IMG/VR virus record: IMGVR_UViG_3300045019_000117
Location: 1-20,785 of that record
Length of the DNA: 20,785 bases
Direction: 5' to 3' (one strand)
Origin: a virus
This document shows, piece by piece, positions 14,357-20,785 of this stretch (position 1 is its first letter; each line of letters begins with the position of its first letter). The notes under the pieces were generated by a model. That model saw nothing but the letters and a program-made list of their open reading frames with translations, was not told the DNA's origin and searched no databases. A program made the translations under genes and the position numbers.

Positions 14357-14866
14357 ATGTCTGGGATGTTTGGCGAACAGCGCACGATCGCGAAACACAA
14401 AAGTGTTGAGTGGTACACGCCAGCGTGGATCTTCGACGAACTCGGGATCTCGTTCGACCTCGACCCGTCTAGTCCGCATGACATGGCGACAGTCGTTCCG
14501 GCAGCAGTCAAATACACAGTGTTTGATGACGGTCTTAAAAAGCCATGGTTTGGTCGGGTATGGATGAACCCACCCTATGGTGCAGAAACCACCCTATGGA
14601 TGCGGCGCTTTATCGAACACGGAAACGGCCTCGCACTAGTTTTCTCGCGGACGGATACAACTTGGTGCCAAGAGGCCATGCAGAAGGCCTCGGCGATGCT
14701 TTTTGTATCAGGCCGAATCGAGTTCGTACCCGGAAAAGAAAATGAGCACAAAAAATCGCGGTGCGGGGCCGGTACCGTCATGTTCGCTTTTGGTCTCGAA
14801 TGCGCAACTGCGTTGAAGAAGATTGCCGCCCGTGGCGTGTTCATTGAACGAACAGAAGGGAAATAA
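14357..14866 (+). CDS. Phage Dam-type N6-adenine DNA methyltransferase
   Basis: A 169-residue protein of the phage N6-adenine methyltransferase (Dam) family. The catalytic motif NPPY is at 71-74 within VWMNPPYGAET, DLDPSSP at 34-40 fits the start of the cofactor/target part of this family, and LALVFSRTDTTWCQEAM follows the catalytic motif. It would methylate adenine in phage or host DNA, perhaps against restriction or for regulation. It sits between portal and head protein, where Mu has no such gene, and is visibly more AT-rich than both neighbours, so it looks like a later insertion (a moron). Start: ATG after GGGGA, just past the portal stop. Confidence 0.9.
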   Translation: MSGMFGEQRTIAKHKSVEWYTPAWIFDELGISFDLDPSSPHDMATVVPAAVKYTVFDDGLKKPWFGRVWMNPPYGAETTLWMRRFIEHGNGLALVFSRTDTTWCQEAMQKASAMLFVSGRIEFVPGKENEHKKSRCGAGTVMFAFGLECATALKKIAARGVFIERTEGK

Positions 14867-14868
14867 CC

Positions 14869-16158
14869 TTGGCTAACCCCGCCAATCTCCCTTTCTCTGA
14901 AGCCATCGACTTCTTTCAACAGAAGATCAAACTGCCATCGTCCGGCTGGACGGACATCTGGCAGGAACAGAACTCGCACGCCTTCGTCGTCGCCGGCGCC
15001 ACGCATGACAGCCTGGTCGAAGACCTCTACAACGCGATTGCCAAAGCCAAGGAATCCGGCGGCTATGCCGAATTCCAGAAGGCCTTCCCGGAGATCGTCA
15101 AAAAGCACGGCTGGGCGCACAACGGAACACCTGGCTGGCGCTCCAAGGTCATCTACGACACCAACGTCACCCAGTCCTACAACGCCGGCCGTGAGAAGCA
15201 GATGCAGGCCGTCAAGCACCTCCGACCGTATGCGATGTATCGACACACCAGCATTGAGCATCCGCGCTTGATGCACAAATCGTGGGACGGCATGGTTCTG
15301 CCGCTCGACGATCCGTGGTGGGATACGCATACGCCGCAAAACGGTTGGGGCTGCAAGTGCCGTAAATACTCCCTCTCCCGCGTCGAAGCCGAACGGGAGT
15401 GGAAGAAGAAAGGCCAGGACGGCCCCGACCAGGCGCCCCCCATTGAGTGGGAAGAACGCATCGTCGGCAAGACCGGCAGCAACCCGCGCACGGTGCAGGT
15501 GCCGAAGGGTATCGATCCCGGCTTCGCTTACAACCCTGGCAAGGCCTGGCTGGAACCGCACACCGTGCCGCCGCTGCAGGGCTACGATGCAGTGCTCAAG
15601 GAACGCGGCATCGATGCGCCAGCGATCAAGCTGCCTTTGCCATCGCCAAGCAAAGTGCCGCCGCACGTCATCCTGCCGGCCGGCACGGCGCCGGAAGTCG
15701 CAGTGGCTGACTTTCTCGATGTGTTCGGCGCAACGGTCACCGAAGGTTCGGCCTTCACCGACGTGATCGGCAGCACGCTGGCGATTACCCGGGCGCTGTT
15801 CGAGGATGGCACAGGCGAATACAAGTGGCTGGCGAAGCCGGAAAAGCAGGACCGGCTGCGCTACATCAACCTGATTGCCATGACCCTGGCCGAGCCGGAC
15901 GAAATCTGGTGGGCATGGGAAGAGGACCGCGCCCACAGCAACGCCAATCCGGATGCACCGAAAAACTGGCGCCTGAAGCGCCGCTATCTGCGGGCTTTCG
16001 AGGTCGAAGGCACCGGCGAATACGGTATCTCGGTCTTTGAGTGGTCGCGCGGCGGATGGACAGGATCAACAGCTTTCATCGCCGAGCCGAGCAACGAACG
16101 CGCTCGGCTGAAGTACTTCGATAAACAGCGCGTCGGCCGTTTGCTGTTCAAGAAATGA
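14869..16158 (+). CDS. Mu-F-like head morphogenesis protein with C-terminal PBECR2-like nuclease
   Basis: A 429-residue two-part protein. Residues about 40-175 are the Mu-F (SPP1 gp7-like) head domain: TQSYNAGREKQMQ at 101-113, YRHTSIEHPRLMHKSWDGM at 124-142, then the Cys-bearing GWGCKCRKYSLSR at 159-171. A Pro-rich linker follows (about 205-275). Residues about 280-429 match the PBECR2 type of phage Barnase/EndoU/ColicinE5-D/RelE-like nuclease domain, including YKWLAKPEKQDRLRYINLI, PDEIWWAWEED, RRYLRAFEV and a final RARLKYFDKQRVGRLLFKK. Such fusions are described as polyvalent phage proteins whose toxin part may enter the cell with the DNA. The start is TTG with GAAGGGA 8 bases upstream. Confidence 0.88.
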   Translation: MANPANLPFSEAIDFFQQKIKLPSSGWTDIWQEQNSHAFVVAGATHDSLVEDLYNAIAKAKESGGYAEFQKAFPEIVKKHGWAHNGTPGWRSKVIYDTNVTQSYNAGREKQMQAVKHLRPYAMYRHTSIEHPRLMHKSWDGMVLPLDDPWWDTHTPQNGWGCKCRKYSLSRVEAEREWKKKGQDGPDQAPPIEWEERIVGKTGSNPRTVQVPKGIDPGFAYNPGKAWLEPHTVPPLQGYDAVLKERGIDAPAIKLPLPSPSKVPPHVILPAGTAPEVAVADFLDVFGATVTEGSAFTDVIGSTLAITRALFEDGTGEYKWLAKPEKQDRLRYINLIAMTLAEPDEIWWAWEEDRAHSNANPDAPKNWRLKRRYLRAFEVEGTGEYGISVFEWSRGGWTGSTAFIAEPSNERARLKYFDKQRVGRLLFKK

Positions 16159-16160
16159 AA

Positions 16161-16183
16161 AACCCGGCTCCATGGGCCGGGTT
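16161..16183 (+). terminator. Hairpin, possible terminator after the head gene
   Basis: AACCCGGC and GCCGGGTT form a perfect 8-base stem with a 7-base loop, starting 2 bases after the head-protein stop and preceded by an A-run. The downstream T-run is weak (TCGGTGGTTTT), so termination may be partial. It lies between the Mu-F-like and gpG-like genes, where it could lower expression of the following genes. Confidence 0.55.
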
Positions 16184-16249
16184 CGGTGGTTTTGATTGGG
16201 TCTGCTCTCATGGGAGCCAGTCTTCTATCGCCACACAGGAGTTCATCTT

Positions 16250-16765
16250 ATGCAATTCGATATCGAATTTCAAGCCGACCATATCACCAGGATGATGGAG
16301 GCCGTCCGCCGCGAGGTGGCCACGCCACAGGAAATGCTCGGCAGCATGGGCGAGTCGCTGTTACGCGTGAATCAAGAGCGCCATGCCCAGGGCGTCGATC
16401 CTGAAGGCCAGAAGTGGAAGGAACTGGCCGACTCGACCAAGGCCGCCGGCAAGCGCAAGGGCGGACCGTTGAACCGAACCGGCCGCATGCTCGCCAATTT
16501 CCACTACCAGGTGCAGAACGATGCCTTGCGTCTCGGCTTCGATGATGGCGATGGATTCCCGGCCATATTCCATCAGGGCGGTTCGCGCCCTCATGTGATC
16601 ACGGCGCGCAAGGCCAAGGCGCTGCACTTCGGTGGGATGTTCCGCAAGCGAGTGAATCACCCCGGCTTGGAAGCCCGACCCCTTGTCGGCTTCCCTGCCT
16701 CCGATCAGAAACTGGTCGCCGATGTTGTAACCGATCACCTGTCGCTGGCAATAAAGGGGCTGTGA
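16250..16765 (+). CDS. Phage virion morphogenesis protein, Mu gpG-like
   Basis: A 171-residue protein of the phage virion morphogenesis family (Mu gpG), needed for joining heads and tails. Typical parts are an N-terminal helix region with MGESLLRVNQERHAQGVDPE and GQKWKELADSTKAAGKRKGG, then LNRTGRMLANFHYQ, FPAIFHQGG and RPLVGFPASDQKLVADVVTD near the end. The length is complete for the family. The ATG at 16250 has AGGAG 9 bases upstream; in-frame starts upstream lie within the hairpin spacer. This is the last phage gene in the window; the protease/scaffold and capsid genes that follow it in Mu-type phages are missing. Confidence 0.92.
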   Translation: MQFDIEFQADHITRMMEAVRREVATPQEMLGSMGESLLRVNQERHAQGVDPEGQKWKELADSTKAAGKRKGGPLNRTGRMLANFHYQVQNDALRLGFDDGDGFPAIFHQGGSRPHVITARKAKALHFGGMFRKRVNHPGLEARPLVGFPASDQKLVADVVTDHLSLAIKGL

Positions 16766-17114
16766 TCGCTGAATAAATGCCCTTCAAAGTAGGAATAAAT
16801 CCGCACTGCCCGCCGTAATTTCCCGGACATTCCTCCCGAAATCCCCGTACTTTTACCCTAGAACTGTCCGGAAATCAGAATTCTGAAGCCCCGCCCCGAA
16901 ATGGCTCAACCACGGCCCGCGCGGGTGGATTTCCCGGCCTCCCGACTGTCCGATTTCTCCCCCCTCCCTACTTGTGGCGTTCATCGAAGTTCTATTTCTA
17001 CCGGGTGGGGTGCTGACAGGCGCGATACCTCGGGAATCGCTACGCCGTCTAAGGTTCAAGGAGCTTCGATGTTCGCTGCCGGGTTTGGTTCAGTTCGTTA
17101 TGGCCGTAATGAGG
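16766..17114. other. Gene-free junction between prophage remnant and chromosome
   Basis: I see no convincing gene in these 349 bases. The first part (about 16815-16960) has repeated short words: ATTTCCCGG at 16818-16826 and 16929-16937, ACTGTCCG at 16863-16870 and 16945-16952, and the imperfect inverted pair TTTCCCGGACA (16819-16829) / TGTCCGGAAAT (16865-16875). There are also two perfect palindromes, TCAGAATTCTGA (16875-16886) and CCCGCGCGGG (16916-16925). The second part has an imperfect dyad CGTTATGGCCGTAATG (17096-17111) just past the stop of the next gene, which might act as its terminator. The phage-to-host boundary should lie here. Confidence 0.6.
16818..16952. repeat. Cluster of short direct and inverted repeats
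   Basis: The word pair ATTTCCCGG ... ACTGTCCG occurs twice in the same order (16818/16863 and 16929/16945), and TGTCCGG/CCGGACA also gives an inverted pair. Candidates are transposase-binding sites of a phage end, a promoter or regulatory region ahead of deleted capsid genes, or chance in GC-rich DNA. The phage left end is not in the window, so no comparison can be made. Confidence 0.45.
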
Positions 17115-18329
17115 CTATTTGTTGAGGGCGAACAAATCTTCGACCTCCTGACGCAGGGGAGACGGGGTATCGAAGAGTGCCAGGACGCGACGGCGGTCTT
17201 CCGTCAGCCAGGCATCGACATTTCCGGCATCCAGTTTCATGCCGAAGCTGCCGGGCTTGCCAAGCAGACGGGCTATCACCTGATCTCCAAGTTCTTTCTT
17301 GAAATGTCCTGCCTCCCAGTAATACGCAAGATGCGTTTTCCTGTCGCCCTTGGAGGGTATGGCCTCGAGGGTTTCCGGTCCGATGCCGCTGAAGTCCCAA
17401 AGCTGGACAAGCGCTCCCTGCGCCGCGCTCTTTTCCGCGATGCCGACCAGCATTCGCTTCCATTCTGCAAACAGCTGTCCAGCTCCAAGTCGCTCCAGCA
17501 TCATGCGAATTTGTGCGTGGTACGGGTAAATGACGATGTATGTGCTGCTACCGGCTTGTGCCGTGCGCAGGAGAATTGTTTCAAGGGTTGCTTCGTCGTC
17601 GGAGACATCTCCGTCTGGGGGCCTTAGCCGCATTGGCTTGCGTTTCCAGTTGCGCAGGTTTTCTTCCGCACGCTGGCGAAAGAGGATGTAATGGCCACTT
17701 TGCTCGACTTCCGATACGTAGTTGAGCAAAGGATTGAAACCGCGGTCGGTCAAGGTGGCGGGGTAGCGCGCACTCTGCAGGGCGACTGTGACCAGTGAAT
17801 CGCGGAGCCCGTTGATGGAGAAAACCGACTCGGCGAAGAACTTGGCGTCGCGTCGTGGCGGAAGCTTATTCGTCGATGTGTTTGTCGGCTTTGGTTCTGA
17901 TCCGCCGAGAAAGTCGAAAAAGTCGACGCCCAGCAAAATGGTCTTGGGCAAACATTTTGCTCTCTGGAGCCAAATAATCTGCTCTAGGGAAGACCTTGGG
18001 CCTCTACCGGGAATCGCATTGTTGAACGCGGATAATCCGTTGGCTGCCCACGAGGCACTATCCGGGTCAAAGCCGATTTCGGCGCGAGAGTTGCCGAAAA
18101 TGCCGGTGTTCGCACACGCATGAACGGCCCTTTCATGGCGCGCAAGCTCCCGGTGATGGTCCAGATAGGGTTTTACGGTGTTAATCCGTGGCATTCTGGG
18201 TGAGTCAAATACGCCCAGTGGATCGATGGTGACGTTGATCAACCCTGTCACGACAATCACGATGAGGAGCGTCGCAAGCATCCATCGCAAATATCCAGAC
18301 CAAGGTAGCGTCAATGGTGGTGTGTGCAT
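17115..18329 (-). CDS. SGNH-type AlgX/AlgJ-like polysaccharide O-acetylation protein
   Basis: A 404-residue protein with an N-terminal membrane anchor at about 13-33 (YLRWMLATLLIVIVVTGLIN) and a periplasmic domain. FGNSRAEIGFDP puts a candidate nucleophile Ser at 81 (GxSR motif), NNAIPGRG at about 103-110 fits the second SGNH-like block, and the C-terminal WDFSG (311-315) and EAGHFKKELGD (339-349, H342) provide the Asp and His side. Such proteins transfer acetyl groups to exported polysaccharides, working with an MBOAT partner, which is exactly the gene upstream; its TGA overlaps this ATG. Family membership is by motif and partner; the polysaccharide is unknown. It appears complete. Confidence 0.83.
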   Translation of the reverse strand: MHTPPLTLPWSGYLRWMLATLLIVIVVTGLINVTIDPLGVFDSPRMPRINTVKPYLDHHRELARHERAVHACANTGIFGNSRAEIGFDPDSASWAANGLSAFNNAIPGRGPRSSLEQIIWLQRAKCLPKTILLGVDFFDFLGGSEPKPTNTSTNKLPPRRDAKFFAESVFSINGLRDSLVTVALQSARYPATLTDRGFNPLLNYVSEVEQSGHYILFRQRAEENLRNWKRKPMRLRPPDGDVSDDEATLETILLRTAQAGSSTYIVIYPYHAQIRMMLERLGAGQLFAEWKRMLVGIAEKSAAQGALVQLWDFSGIGPETLEAIPSKGDRKTHLAYYWEAGHFKKELGDQVIARLLGKPGSFGMKLDAGNVDAWLTEDRRRVLALFDTPSPLRQEVEDLFALNK

Positions 18330-19873
18330 CAGAATTGAAAGTACAGGAATTCAGTTGGACGGCTCAAGGCGAGCATGCCAAACGCGAACAATACCCCGAT
18401 GGCGATGGCACTCCGCCGCATCGGGCGCCAGGCGATACCTGGTATTGGTTTCGATTTGGACTTGCCTTCTTCGATTAGCGCTGGCTCGAAGTTCCGCATG
18501 ATTTCCTGGGTATTCGGGGCGAAAAACGCGATCAGGCCACCCACCGCAATCCAGCACCAAGTTTCGACAAAGAATGCTCCACCGCCGAGGGTGCTCTGCA
18601 CCCCCATATTGTCGATAACACTTCGGAGCGGACCGAGGCGCGACAAGATCGGTTCGGGCAGGGCGACGCCAAAGCTTCCCAGCATGCCGAGTACGAGTCG
18701 ATTTGCGGTAGCGAGATCGGGGGCGCGGAAATAGACCCAAGCAAAAACAACACACAAGAAGGTAATAGTTACGCAAAGAAAACGGCTGAGTCGAACCGGT
18801 AAGCGGAACGGACTCCAACAGGATAGTTTCTGCCATAGCTGATTGATCACCAGATAGCTGCCATGGAGGGCGCCCCAAATAACGAAATTCCATCCGGCGC
18901 CGTGCCAAAGACCACCAAGCACCATAGTGGTAGCAAGGTTTACCTGGCGACGAATGTTGCCATGCCGGTTGCCGCCCAGCGGAATGTAGAGGTAGTCGCG
19001 CAAGAAGCGCGACAAGGTCATATGCCAACGCCGCCAGAATTCGGCGATGTTTCGGGATTTGTAGGGAGAGTTGAAATTCAGGGGCAGGCGCACGCCGAAC
19101 AGCCTCGATAGTCCGATAGCCATATCCGAATAACCGGAGAAATCGAAATAGAGTTGGAAGGCATAGGCCAACGCGCCGCCCCAGGCAAAAAAGAAAGATG
19201 GCGAGTCGACCCCTGTCGCAAATGCCGGGGCGGCATAAATCGCGAGGTTGTCGGCGATCAGCACTTTTTTCGCCAAGCCGATCGCGAAAATGGTGAGGCC
19301 GATTGCGAAATTGGATGCCGCCGGCCGGTAATTCTTGTCCTCGTCAAACTGCGGCATCATCTCCTTGTGATGCAGGACCGGACCGGCGATCAGGTGGGGA
19401 AAATAGGTAACGAATAGAACGTAATAGACAAACCGGTATTCCTTGACCTTGCCTACGTAGGCATCAGCCAGAAAGGCAATCTGCGTGAAGGTGAAGAAGG
19501 ATATACCGATGGGAAGAACGACGCCGAGAATCGGCCAGTCCGTACTCAATACGCTGTTGGCGGACGAGATGAAAAAATCGACGTATTTGTAGTAGCCAAG
19601 GAGAAGCAGGTTGGTAATGATGCCGGCGGTTAGCCCCAGGCGGCCTTTTGCACTTGTGGAATGCCTGGCGATGAAACTGCCGAGCAGATAGTTGGCGCAA
19701 ATGGAAGCGATCAGCAAAATCAGGTAGCGATAGTCCCACCAGGCATAGAAGAACAGTGAGCATGCGGCCAGCCAGACAGATCCGGCGGTCTTGCCAAGAC
19801 GTCCTGCGAGAAAAAAACCGAGGACGGTAATCGGCAAAAATAGCAGCAAAAATGAATAGGAGTTAAAAAGCAC
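18329..19873 (-). CDS. MBOAT O-acyltransferase, AlgI-like
   Basis: A 514-residue polytopic inner-membrane protein of the MBOAT family, which passes acetyl groups across the membrane for polysaccharide O-acetylation. It starts with the family-typical VLFNSYSFLLLFLPI. It contains FDFSGYSDMAIGLSRLFG (about 243-260), the FWRRWHMTLSRFLRDYLYIP block with LGGNRHG (about 279-304), and LGGLWHGAGWNFVIWGALHG (about 319-338) with the conserved His at 324 and 337. I place the start at the GTG at 19873 because homologues begin with [MV]LFNSY and GGGGA lies upstream; an ATG at 19897 would add eight residues. It is co-transcribed with the AlgX/J-like gene. It is more AT-rich than the phage genes. Confidence 0.9.
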   Translation of the reverse strand: MLFNSYSFLLLFLPITVLGFFLAGRLGKTAGSVWLAACSLFFYAWWDYRYLILLIASICANYLLGSFIARHSTSAKGRLGLTAGIITNLLLLGYYKYVDFFISSANSVLSTDWPILGVVLPIGISFFTFTQIAFLADAYVGKVKEYRFVYYVLFVTYFPHLIAGPVLHHKEMMPQFDEDKNYRPAASNFAIGLTIFAIGLAKKVLIADNLAIYAAPAFATGVDSPSFFFAWGGALAYAFQLYFDFSGYSDMAIGLSRLFGVRLPLNFNSPYKSRNIAEFWRRWHMTLSRFLRDYLYIPLGGNRHGNIRRQVNLATTMVLGGLWHGAGWNFVIWGALHGSYLVINQLWQKLSCWSPFRLPVRLSRFLCVTITFLCVVFAWVYFRAPDLATANRLVLGMLGSFGVALPEPILSRLGPLRSVIDNMGVQSTLGGGAFFVETWCWIAVGGLIAFFAPNTQEIMRNFEPALIEEGKSKSKPIPGIAWRPMRRSAIAIGVLFAFGMLALSRPTEFLYFQF

Positions 19874-20084
19874 GATTCCCCAAGCCTGTGAAAACACCCG
19901 AAAATCAGCGCTAGGCTAACACATACGAATAAGCAGAAATCCACCCGATGACTGACTTCTGTGAGGTCTGAAGAAAAGAGGGGGGAGATAACGGGCGTAC
20001 CCGACCTCTCAGATTCTGATGCGCTTACGTAGCGCCTTGGCACTAAATGCGGCCTGTTCTGCGATGAATAGCACCCGCAAACGA

Positions 20085-20785
20085 TCAGGCCTGAACCTTG
20101 GCCCGCGCGCCATGCAGCTTGCGGTAGCTGTCGATCAGCCGCTGGTGACGGTCCAGGCCTTCCAGTTTCATGCTCGTCTCCGTCAGACCATGGAAGCGGA
20201 TGCTGCCTTCCAGCGAGCCGATGACGGCATCCATGCGTTCATTGCCGAACATGCGGCGGAAATTCGGTTCGTAATCGGAGAAATCCATCTCGTCGTCGAG
20301 TTCGACGGTCAGCGCCGCGCTCATTGCCTGATAGAAGAGGCCACGATCGACGGTGTTTTCGTTGTACTGCAGGTAGGCCTCGACCTGATCCTTGGCCGAT
20401 TCAAAGTCCTGCAGGGCGAGGTTGATCAGGAGCTTGAGTTCGAGAATGGTCAGCTGGCCCCAGACCGTGTTTTCGTCGAACTCGACACCGATCAGCGTGA
20501 TGATGTCGGTGTAGTCGTCGAGTTCGCTTTCTTCCAGGCGTTCGAGCAGGTCGGCCAGCGCGTCGTCGTCGAGGCGGTGCAGGTTGAGGATGTCTTCGCG
20601 GAAGGCCAGTGCCTTGTTGGTGTTGTCCCAGATCAGGTCGTCCACCGGATAAATCTCGGAGTAACCGGGCACCAGAATGCGGCAGGCGGTGACGCCGAGC
20701 TGGTCGTAGAGCGCCATGTAGGCTTCCTTGCCCATGGCCTCGAGGATGCCGAAAAGGGTGGCGGCTTCGTCGGTGTTCGAGTTTT
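20085..20785 (-). CDS. ycaO: YcaO-like protein, C-terminal part (5' end outside window)
   Basis: The frame is open to the right edge (in-frame codons from 20783), so this is a 5'-truncated view of a longer gene; the ATG at 20735 is internal. The 233 visible residues closely match the C-terminal region of E. coli YcaO: ILNLHRLDDDALADLLERLE, DDYTDIITLIGVEFDENTVW, GQLTILELKLLINLALQDFE, FRRMFGNERMDA and MKLEGLDRHQRLIDSYRKLH. E. coli YcaO is about 590 residues and is linked to beta-methylthiolation of ribosomal protein S12 together with RimO. The catalytic YcaO domain is in the missing part. It is a typical chromosomal gene and marks this side as host DNA. A 211-base gap separates it from the MBOAT start. 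Confidence 0.92.
   Translation of the reverse strand, partial: NSNTDEAATLFGILEAMGKEAYMALYDQLGVTACRILVPGYSEIYPVDDLIWDNTNKALAFREDILNLHRLDDDALADLLERLEESELDDYTDIITLIGVEFDENTVWGQLTILELKLLINLALQDFESAKDQVEAYLQYNENTVDRGLFYQAMSAALTVELDDEMDFSDYEPNFRRMFGNERMDAVIGSLEGSIRFHGLTETSMKLEGLDRHQRLIDSYRKLHGARAKVQA

Larger units (their letters stand above)
1..16765. mobile_element. Partial Mu-type (BcepMu-like layout) prophage
   Basis: The block contains a DDE transposase plus AAA ATPase pair, a divergent repressor/Ner-like control region, and a Mu-type lysis and head module in the canonical order: holin, lysozyme, Rz/Rz1, DUF1804, large terminase, DUF935 portal, Mu-F-like and gpG-like proteins. The transposition genes run leftward from the control region while the late genes run rightward, which is the BcepMu arrangement rather than that of Mu. 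The left end is outside the window. On the right the phage genes stop after the gpG-like gene; no protease, major capsid, sheath, tube, tape-measure or fibre gene follows. The true right boundary could lie anywhere in 16766-17114. Confidence 0.93.

Noticed and set aside
11060-15936. Long minus-strand open frames opposite terminase, portal and head genes (11060-12676, 12756-14318, 14575-15936)
   Set aside because: The plus strand carries recognisable, full-length phage proteins with tight gene spacing; the antisense translations show no domain or plausible starts.
16777-16818. 13-codon frame (MPFKVGINPHCPP) just after the gpG-like gene, considered as the start of a truncated capsid-module gene
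   Set aside because: No ribosome site and no similarity to known protease or scaffold starts; too short to support.
16974-17627. Plus-strand open frame starting MAFIEVLFLPGG, considered as a phage protease or other gene after gpG
   Set aside because: No protease motif is seen, most of it is antisense to the AlgX/J-like gene, and no ribosome site precedes it.
19720-20043. Minus-strand frame across the MBOAT start and the gap before it
   Set aside because: It overlaps the MBOAT N-terminus in another frame and has no recognisable features.
19990-20084. Short hairpins (GCGCT...AGCGC near 20022, CGGG-TACG-CCCG near 19992-20003) as terminators of the ycaO-like gene
   Set aside because: Stems are only 4-5 bp and no T-run follows on the minus strand; not enough to call.
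1-20785. tRNA, rRNA, CRISPR array or insertion sequence
   Set aside because: No cloverleaf-like block, rRNA core sequence, regular repeat-spacer array or separate IS transposase was seen; the only transposase is the phage one.

Overview
The window holds the left and central part of a Mu-type (transposable) prophage, followed by a bacterial chromosomal segment. The high GC content, the layout and the close match of the last gene to proteobacterial YcaO suggest a Gram-negative, probably betaproteobacterial host. A Rhodocyclales-like host is a guess from general character, not shown by the sequence. The phage layout resembles the BcepMu type: the transposition genes run leftward, away from the lysis and head genes, instead of in the same direction as in Mu itself.

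Region 1 (1-6480, minus strand) is the early/transposition operon. Read from its promoter end it encodes a small Ner/Cro-like HTH protein, a protein with an N-terminal H-NS-type DNA-binding motif, a long coiled coil and a C-terminal AT-hook, a DDE transposase (MuA-like), an AAA ATPase (MuB-like), and then a run of tightly overlapping small genes. These are an unknown protein, an HTH/zinc-ribbon protein, a DUF3164-type protein, two unknowns, a GNAT-like protein and a cut-off coiled-coil protein. The left phage end lies outside the window.

Region 2 (6481-6578) is the divergent control region, with two related inverted repeats that look like repressor operators. Region 3 (6579-8441, plus strand) is a repressor-led group: an XRE-type repressor, a membrane protein, a lipoprotein and a small Cys-rich protein. 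The repressor tail and the membrane-protein head share a QAAGR[DN]I motif. The Cys-rich protein resembles part of the phage's own Mu-F-like head protein. This group is the best candidate here for an undescribed lysogen-expressed system, for example superinfection interference; that role is inference.

Region 4 (8533-16765, plus strand) is the late module: holin-like protein, SLT-type endolysin, Rz with embedded Rz1, a coiled-coil protein, a DUF1804 protein (small-terminase position), a 40-codon mini-gene, large terminase, DUF935 portal, a Dam-type adenine methylase, a Mu-F-like head protein with a C-terminal PBECR2-like nuclease domain, and a gpG-like virion morphogenesis protein. The expected protease/scaffold, major capsid and tail genes do not follow, so the prophage appears to be cut short and cryptic.

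Region 5 (16766-17114) is a non-coding, repeat-bearing junction. Region 6 (17115-20785, minus strand) looks chromosomal: an SGNH/AlgX-J-like protein overlapping an MBOAT O-acyltransferase (a likely polysaccharide O-acetylation pair), and the 3' part of a ycaO-like gene that runs off the window.
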